A stretch of 13,423 nt of DNA. Origin: Vicinamibacteria bacterium. Its GTDB lineage: Bacteria; Acidobacteriota; Vicinamibacteria; Vicinamibacterales; UBA2999. Location of the stretch: positions 1-13,423 of the forward strand of contig JAICEG010000097.1 in assembly GCA_025924295.1 (NCBI GenBank). The letters run 5' to 3'. The stretch's first letter is position 1; the number at the start of each line of letters is the position of its first letter. Position numbers and translations under genes: made by a program. The notes under the pieces were generated by a model. The model worked only from the letters and a program-made list of their open reading frames with translations, did no database searches and was not told the origin of the DNA. Below, one piece after another: positions 1 to 5,013 of the stretch.

Positions 1-1
1 G

Positions 2-499
2 ATCCCGTTCTGGACCCGCAACGTGGACGCGGCGCCGCCGCCCGAAAACGAGGCGACGGTCGTGCGGGTGGTCGCTGAGCAGTTTGCGTGGAACGTGCAT
101 TACCCGGGCGCCGACGGCGTCTTCGGGCGCACCGACATCCGTCTCGTGAGCCCGGACAACCCGCTCGGGCTGGATCGCTCGGAAGCCGTCGGGAAAGACG
201 ATCTCGTCGTCAACAACCGCCTCAATCTGCCGGTCGGGAAGCCAGTGATCGTGTTCTTGTCCAGCAAAGACGTGATGCACAGCTTCGGCTTGCCCCAGAT
301 GCGGGTCAAGCAGGACGCGATACCGGGCATCGTCCAGCCGGTCTGGTTCACGCCGACGATGACCGGCGAGTGGGACATCGCGTGCTCGCAGCTCTGTGGT
401 CTCGGGCACTACCGGATGAAAGGGGTCTACCAGATCCAGACGCCGGAGGAATACCAGGCCTGGTTGAAGGAAGAGGCCTCCTTTATCGGGAGCAACTGA
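2..499 (+). CDS. coxB: Cytochrome c oxidase subunit II, C-terminal part (5' truncated by window edge)
   Basis: Subunit II of a heme-copper terminal oxidase takes electrons from cytochrome c at its periplasmic CuA centre and passes them to subunit I. The reading frame is open from base 2, so the N-terminal membrane helices lie outside the window and the visible part is the cupredoxin domain. CuA ligands are recognisable: the His in DVMHSFGLPQM, then CSQLCGLGHYRMKG with two Cys three residues apart, followed by His and Met. The subfamily block EQFAWNVHYPGADGVFG is also present; its aromatic residues match the electron-entry region of the family. The gene ends with TGA at 497-499, inside a perfect hairpin. 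No subunit I or III follows, so coxB is probably the last gene of its operon or the other subunits lie upstream. The family call is secure; the oxidase subtype (A-type, or partnered with alternative complex III) cannot be decided here. Confidence 0.95.
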   Translation: MPFWTRNVDAAPPPENEATVVRVVAEQFAWNVHYPGADGVFGRTDIRLVSPDNPLGLDRSEAVGKDDLVVNNRLNLPVGKPVIVFLSSKDVMHSFGLPQMRVKQDAIPGIVQPVWFTPTMTGEWDIACSQLCGLGHYRMKGVYQIQTPEEYQAWLKEEASFIGSN

Positions 500-524
500 A
501 GAGTTGTGCGGAACTCTTCAGTTG
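493..524 (+). terminator. Perfect 13-bp hairpin spanning the coxB stop codon
   Basis: The left arm CAACTGAAGAGTT (493-505) and right arm AACTCTTCAGTTG (512-524) are exact reverse complements around a 6-base loop GTGCGG. The coxB stop codon TGA lies in the left arm. No T-run follows, so it is not a textbook intrinsic terminator. Its place at the 3' end of the gene favours a transcript-end or RNA-stability element. Confidence 0.6.
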
Positions 525-579
525 TGGTGAGCGAGCTGGGCCGATAAAGTGGGAGAACGTCTTTCTTCCCTTATATCGC

Positions 580-1149
580 GTGGCTCACATACGAACCCTT
601 ATTCCCATTACCCCAACACGAACACTCATTGCGGTCCTCGCCCTGCTGCTGTCGCTCGCGCTCCCGGAGCAATCGGCAGCTCAGGCCGGCCCGCATCTGC
701 GTGTGCTCGATCACGTGCTGAAGGCGGTTCTCGACCGCGGCACAGCACAATCGCCCACGCTTCAAAAGCTCGTCGCCGAGATTGAAACGACCCGCATCCT
801 GGTATTCGCAGAGTGCTCGATGCGAATGCCGTCCGGTGTTGGCGGACGAATGAACTTCGTCACCAACGCCAATGACTATCGCTTCGTCCGCATCGCCATC
901 GACTGCATGCTGACGGAGCGATGGCAGATCACGCTGCTCGCGCACGAACTGCAGCACGCGCTGGAGATCGGTCGCAACCCGGACGTCGTGGGCGTTGAAG
1001 CCATGGAGTCCCTGTACGAAGAGATCGGTTACCCGACGTCACGGGAAGGTGGCATCAGGCACTTTGAAACCGAGGCCGCCATCATCGTGCAGCGCGCGGT
1101 CGAACGCGAGCTCGAGGGGCGCGGGACGCCGGCAGCGCTCGCGTATTAG
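580..1149 (+). CDS. Small secreted protein with HExxH zinc-metallopeptidase-like motif
   Basis: About 189 residues from GTG580. The N-terminus has an arginine followed by a long hydrophobic stretch (TLIAVLALLLSLALP) and the likely signal peptidase site SAAQA, so the product is probably exported. The key motif is AHELQHALEI: His122, Glu123 and His126 form HExxH, the zinc-binding and catalytic signature of many metallopeptidases. A later FETEAA segment could supply a third ligand, but this is a guess. Similar small 'AHELQHALE' proteins are common and uncharacterised in Acidobacteriota. The frame is open far upstream through coxB, but GTG580 is the only ATG/GTG/TTG between the coxB stop and the signal sequence. 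GGGAGA at 551-556 is too distant to be a good ribosome-binding site, so the start is uncertain. It stands alone between two hairpins. Peptidase activity is inferred from the motif only. Confidence 0.75.
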   Translation: MAHIRTLIPITPTRTLIAVLALLLSLALPEQSAAQAGPHLRVLDHVLKAVLDRGTAQSPTLQKLVAEIETTRILVFAECSMRMPSGVGGRMNFVTNANDYRFVRIAIDCMLTERWQITLLAHELQHALEIGRNPDVVGVEAMESLYEEIGYPTSREGGIRHFETEAAIIVQRAVERELEGRGTPAALAY

Positions 1150-1179
1150 CCACACAGCCCGAAGAGGCTGAGCTCCGCC

Positions 1180-1213
1180 TTCGAGGCAGCCAGACTAAAC
1201 TGGCTGCCTCGAA
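1180..1213 (+). terminator. Perfect 14-bp hairpin downstream of the HExxH gene
   Basis: The arms TTCGAGGCAGCCAG (1180-1193) and CTGGCTGCCTCGAA (1200-1213) are exact reverse complements around the 6-base loop ACTAAA. It starts 31 bases after the stop codon at 1147-1149 and ends 20 bases before the next gene's Shine-Dalgarno sequence. No T-tract follows. A terminator is most likely, but it could also be an operator or leader element of the next gene. Confidence 0.6.
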
Positions 1214-1233
1214 CCGGTCGTATTGACTAGAAC

Positions 1234-1240
1234 GGAGGAG
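1234..1240 (+). promoter_or_regulatory. Strong Shine-Dalgarno GGAGGAG fixing the GTG start at 1249
   Basis: GGAGGAG lies 8 bases upstream of GTG1249, at ideal spacing. It supports a GTG start for the first gene of the paralogous pair. No convincing promoter was found between the hairpin at 1180-1213 and this site. Confidence 0.7.
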
Positions 1241-1248
1241 CCAGGAGA

Positions 1249-2055
1249 GTGCCACAACGGCGCACCGCAATTCTGTGCACGAGCGCGCTGGTGGCAGTGT
1301 TTGCCGCAGCCACCTTCCTCTCGGCCCAATCGCCCCAGGCAAGGCGATATTCAGCTCCCAAGACAACGCTCGGGCAGCCCGATCTTCAGGGGGTGTGGCA
1401 GGCGCTCAACACGGCGGCCTGGGACATCCAGGACCATCCCGGTCAACGATTCCCGGGGCTACCAGCACGCTTCAGTGTTCCCGCCGGGCAGGGGGTCGTG
1501 GACGGAAACGAGATTCCGTATCAGCCGTGGGCGCTCGAGCAGAAGCAAAAGAACTTCGCGAGCCGCCTGGCTGCGGACCCGGAAGCTCAGTGCTACATGC
1601 CGGGCGTCCCACGCATCACGTACATGCCCTATCCGTTCCAGATCTTTCAGTTCGCGGATCGGGTCGTCATTCTCTACGAGTACCTGCACGTCACCCGCGA
1701 GATCTTCACCGATGGGAGCAAGCATCCCACGATGCCGGTCGAGTTCTGGATGGGCGATTCGCGCGGCCGCTGGGAAAACGATTCGCTCGTCGTCGACGTG
1801 ACGCTCTTCACCAACCAGACGTGGTTCGACCGCGCAGGCAACTTTCACAGCGAGGACCTGCACGTCGTCGAGCGATACACGCGGAGCGGTCCCGACCACA
1901 TGCTTTACGAGGTCACGATCGAGGATCCCAAGGTCTTCACACGCCCCTGGAAGATGCAGATGCCCCTCTATCGCCGGCAGGAAGCGAACAGTCAGCTGCT
2001 CGAATACGAGTGCTATGCCTACGCGCGGGAAGGAACCGATGCGACCTCGAAGTAA
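1249..2055 (+). CDS. Secreted protein of an uncharacterised WMGDSRGRWE family (paralog 1)
   Basis: 268 residues from a GTG start preceded by GGAGGAG. Residues 1-26 form a Sec signal peptide (basic MPQRR, hydrophobic core, cleavage near LSAQS). The mature protein has ordered blocks: QPDLQGVW near 43-50, IPYQPWA near 89-95, CYMPGVPRITYMP near 115-127, EFWMGDSRGRWE near 165-176, WFDRAGNFHS near 192-201, and DPKVFTRPW near 226-234. Cys115 and Cys255 both have counterparts in the next gene and could form a disulfide. I do not recognise an assigned biochemical function. Such proteins occur in many copies in Acidobacteriota genomes, often near TonB-dependent receptors. No classical catalytic motif is evident, although conserved Asp, Glu, His and Trp residues leave binding or enzymatic roles open. 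The last 17 bases overlap the next gene, suggesting translational coupling. Confidence 0.8.
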   Translation: MPQRRTAILCTSALVAVFAAATFLSAQSPQARRYSAPKTTLGQPDLQGVWQALNTAAWDIQDHPGQRFPGLPARFSVPAGQGVVDGNEIPYQPWALEQKQKNFASRLAADPEAQCYMPGVPRITYMPYPFQIFQFADRVVILYEYLHVTREIFTDGSKHPTMPVEFWMGDSRGRWENDSLVVDVTLFTNQTWFDRAGNFHSEDLHVVERYTRSGPDHMLYEVTIEDPKVFTRPWKMQMPLYRRQEANSQLLEYECYAYAREGTDATSK

Positions 2056-2920
2056 CCTCGCGCGCCGCGTGGTAATCGCGGTGGGGGCCCTGGTGGCTGC
2101 TCTGTGTGTGTCACAACCCGCCGACGCGCAGGCGCCCGGTCCATGCCCCGCCGACCCGGCGCAATTTCACCCATGCGCCCTGGGCAAGGCGAAGTCGTAT
2201 CGCCCGCCTCGAACGCCCGACGGCAAGCCGGACCTGCAAGGCTTCTGGCGCGGGCCGGCTTCCGGTACCGAGAACATCGAGGCCCACCCGATGACCGACG
2301 ACGACAACGGGGGCCCGAGCCTGATTGTCGACCCTGCCGACGGCAAGATTCCGTATCAGCCGTGGGCGGCGGCACTGCAGAAGGAGAATCGAAGCAAATA
2401 CGTCGAACCGAACGTCCCCTGCTTTCCTTCCGGCGTCCCCCGCTCCATGTACGTGCCGACACAGATCCAGTTTCTCCAGACGCCGGGTCACCTGCTGATC
2501 ATGTTCGAGCGAGCGCACACCTATCGCATCATCCCCACGACAGCGCGCCCGCACGTGGGCCCCCGTATCGACTTGTGGATGGGAGACTCGCGGGGTCGCT
2601 GGGAAGGGAACACGCTGGTTGTGGACGTCACCAATCACAGTGCAAAGGCGTGGTTCGATCAGGCGGGCAACTTTCACTCTCCCGCGGCGCGGATGGTCGA
2701 GCGCTTCACGCTGATCGATCCCGACACCATTCACTACCAGGTCACCATTGACGACCCGGCCGTCTACACGCGGCCGTGGACGATGGCCTTTCCGCTGCGA
2801 CGGAACAAGGAGAAGGGATTCCGGCTGCTGGAAGAGGCGTGTCACGAGGGTGAGCGCAACACCGACCCGCTCATTCGCGCCGGCCAGCAGATCTACCCCG
2901 GAATCAGCGGAAAGAAATGA
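2039..2920 (+). CDS. Secreted protein of an uncharacterised WMGDSRGRWE family (paralog 2)
   Basis: 293 residues from ATG2039. An in-frame ATG at 2015 is possible, but 2039 gives a clean signal peptide (MRPRSNLARR, hydrophobic core, ADAQA cleavage near residue 31) and has AAGGAA just upstream. It shares block order with the previous protein: KPDLQGFW (63-70), KIPYQPWA (103-110), CFPSGVPRSMYVP (128-140), LWMGDSRGRWEG (179-190), WFDQAGNFHS (205-214) and DPAVYTRPW (239-247). Cys128 and Cys268 match Cys115 and Cys255 of paralog 1. It adds an extra Cys pair (36 and 46) after the signal peptide and a C-terminal tail, so the copies have diverged beyond a recent duplication. Function is unknown. The 17-base overlap with the upstream gene indicates co-translation, and the two may act together in the periplasm or outside the cell. 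Confidence 0.8.
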   Translation: MRPRSNLARRVVIAVGALVAALCVSQPADAQAPGPCPADPAQFHPCALGKAKSYRPPRTPDGKPDLQGFWRGPASGTENIEAHPMTDDDNGGPSLIVDPADGKIPYQPWAAALQKENRSKYVEPNVPCFPSGVPRSMYVPTQIQFLQTPGHLLIMFERAHTYRIIPTTARPHVGPRIDLWMGDSRGRWEGNTLVVDVTNHSAKAWFDQAGNFHSPAARMVERFTLIDPDTIHYQVTIDDPAVYTRPWTMAFPLRRNKEKGFRLLEEACHEGERNTDPLIRAGQQIYPGISGKK

Positions 2921-2936
2921 GCTGAGTCGTGAGGCC

Positions 2937-3695
2937 ATGGCGCACGACTTCGACAAGAGCGTCGTCGAACGTGTGAGTCATCGTCCCTGGCCGATGCCGA
3001 ACGGTCCATGGCTGATGACTCAGACCTGGAACGATCTGTTGTTCATGCACTGGCCGGTGGACGCTCGCGAGCTGCGGCGGCTGGTCCCGCAGGCATTCGA
3101 GCTCGACACGTTCGAAGAGCGCTCGTGGATCGGCATCGTCCCGTTCAACATGACGAACGTCTCGCCCCGCGGCGTCCCCTCATTGCCATGGGTGTCGGAA
3201 TTTCCCGAGTTGAACGTGCGCACCTACGTCCGCGTCGGCGCTCGGCCGGGTGTCTACTTCTTCAGTCTCGATGCCGGTAACGCGCTCGCGGTGAAGACGG
3301 CGCGAGCGTTGCTGAACCTGCCGTACTTCCCGGCGACGATGAACGTTAGACGGGAGGGCGACGGAATCTCGTATGACAGCCGTCGCGAAGATTCTCGCGG
3401 CGCGGCACGCTTCGAAGCCACATACCATTCCGCTGGTGCCGCATTCGAGCCACGGCCCGGATCGCTCGAGTACTTTCTGACCGAGCGCTATTGCCTCTAT
3501 CACGTGGATCACTCCGGGCGTCCGTACCGCCTGGAGATCCACCACCCGCCCTGGGCGTTGCAGCACGCTACCGCGGAAATCACGCACAACACGATGAGCG
3601 ACGCGGCAGGGATCTCACTGCCCGCCAGCGCACCACTGCTTCACTTCGCGCGGCGCCAGGACGCAGTGGCATGGGCCCCCAGTCGGCTCGACTAG
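2937..3695 (+). CDS. DUF2071 / YqjF-family protein
   Basis: 252 residues from ATG2937, 16 bases after the previous stop, with GAGG (2931-2934) directly upstream. The frame is open further 5', but that extension lies inside the previous gene. The family signature is clear: RPWPMPNGPWLM, then TWNDLLFMHWPVDARELRRLVP, then WIGIVPFNMTNVSPRG, FPELNVRTYVRV and GVYFFSLDAGNALAV. These match the Bacillus YqjF / DUF2071 family, whose structures resemble the acetoacetate-decarboxylase fold. I see no confident catalytic lysine assignment, and the biochemical role of the family is unknown. There is no signal peptide, so this is a cytoplasmic protein among exported neighbours. Position and spacing suggest it is the third gene of the unit beginning at 1249. 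Confidence 0.85.
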   Translation: MAHDFDKSVVERVSHRPWPMPNGPWLMTQTWNDLLFMHWPVDARELRRLVPQAFELDTFEERSWIGIVPFNMTNVSPRGVPSLPWVSEFPELNVRTYVRVGARPGVYFFSLDAGNALAVKTARALLNLPYFPATMNVRREGDGISYDSRREDSRGAARFEATYHSAGAAFEPRPGSLEYFLTERYCLYHVDHSGRPYRLEIHHPPWALQHATAEITHNTMSDAAGISLPASAPLLHFARRQDAVAWAPSRLD

Positions 3696-3715
3696 CACCC
3701 TCCCCGTAAATGGCA

Positions 3716-3743
3716 TTGCGCCGGACCCAAGCTCGCGTATAGC
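3716..3743 (+). promoter_or_regulatory. Candidate sigma-70-like promoter before the propeller/receptor pair
   Basis: TTGCGC (3716-3721) and TATAGC (3738-3743) are separated by 16 bases. They would start transcription near 3750, giving a leader of about 25 bases that holds the GGAGA Shine-Dalgarno (3765-3769). Both hexamers are imperfect. The -10-like element sits exactly between two copies of CTCGCG (3732-3737 and 3744-3749). Pattern match only. Confidence 0.4.
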
Positions 3744-3774
3744 CTCGCGCAGTCACTGCCTCACGGAGACTTCG

Positions 3775-4977
3775 ATGAAGTACGTGTCTCTTGTCCGCCA
3801 CCTCGTCTGTACCGCAGCTCTGTTCGCGATCGCCGGCGCAGGAATGACCGCACAGCGCGGGATTGGCGTGGCGCGCACACCGCTCGGCGACGGGCCGTGG
3901 GTCTTCGACACGGCCGAACAGCACAAAGTGCGCGCCGTCATTGTGACGAAGGGACTCGCCAACCCGTGGAGCCTCGCGTTCCTGCCGACTGGCGAGCAGC
4001 TCGTCACCGAGCGGTCAGGAAAACTCCGCATCATCCGGAACGGAGTACTCGATCCGCAGCCGATCGCTGGTGTCCCTCCGTCGAAGATGCAGCGGCTGGG
4101 TGGCCTGATGGACGTCGTGCTCCATCCGCGCTTCTCTGACAATCGCCTCGTTTATCTCACCTATTCGAAACCGGGTGAGAAGGATCTCATCGCGACCGCT
4201 CTCGGCCGCGGGACATGGAACGGATCGGCGCTCACCAACTTCCAGGAACTGTTCGTCGTCGAACCCTGGTGGGACGGACAGGGGGGCGCGGCGTCGCGGA
4301 TCGCGTTCGGGGGCGACGGCATGCTCTACATGACCACCGGAGCCTCGGTCGCCAACATGAAAGACGCGCAGGATCCAAGCCATCACAAGGGCAAGGTGCT
4401 GCGCCTGCGCGACGATGGCACCGTGCCGCCTGACAATCCGTTCGTCGGGCGTCCAGGACACAAGCCGGAGATCTACTCGCTCGGTCATCGCAATCAGCTG
4501 GGACTGGCCATCCACCCGCAGACGGGGGCGGTGTGGTCGAACGAGAACGGTCCCAACGGCGGTGACGAGATCAACGTGATTCTGCCGGGACGCAACTACG
4601 GCTGGCCCGACGTGAGTCTTGGCCGCAGTTACGAAGGACCGTGGCAGGGCAGGTTCGCGAAGGAGGGCATCGAAGCGCCGCTCGTGTACTGGATGCCGTC
4701 GATCGCCGTTTCAGGCATGGCCTTCTATACCGGCGACAGGTTTCCCGCATGGCGAGGCAACGTGTTCGTAGGTGCTCTGCGCTTCGGCGAGATCGCGCAG
4801 ACCGGCCATCTCCAGCGTGTCGTCTTCAACGAGCGTGGTGAAGAGATGCGGCGAGAGATGCTGCTGACCGAACTCCGCCAGCGCATCCGCGACGTACGCG
4901 AGGGCCCCGACGGGCTCTTGTATCTCCTGACCGACGAAAACCCCGGGGCGCTTCTCAGGCTCGAACCAACACCTTAA
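3775..4977 (+). CDS. Secreted sugar-dehydrogenase-like (GSDH/YliI family) six-bladed propeller
   Basis: 400 residues from ATG3775, with GGAGA 5 bases upstream. Residues 1-26 look like a Sec signal peptide (MKYVSLVRHL, hydrophobic core, TAQ), so it is periplasmic. Family landmarks of PQQ-dependent soluble glucose/aldose dehydrogenases appear in order: NPWSLAFLP (63-71), GGLMDVVLHPRF (109-120), IAFGGDGMLYMTTG (176-189), YSLGHRNQLGLAIHP (234-248), NENGPNGGDEIN (256-267), GRNYGWP (272-278), PSIAVSGMAFYTG (308-320) and a closing GPDGLLYLLTDE. Arg239 fits the PQQ-binding Arg of the LGHRN motif. The catalytic-base His normally found just before the 'GR-hydrophobic-FG' strand is not visible: the segment reads DGQGGAASRIAFG. 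The usual EHGP is ENGP, and the usual APSG is AVSG. It may use an altered active site or be a non-catalytic sugar-binding propeller. It lies 36 bases before the TonB-dependent receptor gene. Confidence 0.85.
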   Translation: MKYVSLVRHLVCTAALFAIAGAGMTAQRGIGVARTPLGDGPWVFDTAEQHKVRAVIVTKGLANPWSLAFLPTGEQLVTERSGKLRIIRNGVLDPQPIAGVPPSKMQRLGGLMDVVLHPRFSDNRLVYLTYSKPGEKDLIATALGRGTWNGSALTNFQELFVVEPWWDGQGGAASRIAFGGDGMLYMTTGASVANMKDAQDPSHHKGKVLRLRDDGTVPPDNPFVGRPGHKPEIYSLGHRNQLGLAIHPQTGAVWSNENGPNGGDEINVILPGRNYGWPDVSLGRSYEGPWQGRFAKEGIEAPLVYWMPSIAVSGMAFYTGDRFPAWRGNVFVGALRFGEIAQTGHLQRVVFNERGEEMRREMLLTELRQRIRDVREGPDGLLYLLTDENPGALLRLEPTP

Positions 4978-5013
4978 TTACAGAAGACCGGAATCATTCA
5001 TAGAGGGCGTGTC

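Noticed and set aside
571..577. TTATATC as a -10 element for the HExxH gene
   Set aside because: It would start transcription downstream of GTG580, and no -35 matches. It is kept only as a reason to doubt the exact start.
88..579. Upstream extension of the HExxH reading frame, opposite-phase through coxB
   Set aside because: The translated part is Arg-rich and lacks any domain, and it overlaps coxB with its intact CuA motifs. It is an open frame caused by high GC.
571..957. Minus-strand frame of 128 codons
   Set aside because: It has no motif. The plus strand in the same place has a signal peptide and HExxH.
1223..1228. TTGACT as a -35 box for the gene at 1249
   Set aside because: A -10 at normal spacing would fall on or beyond the start codon, and the Shine-Dalgarno follows directly.
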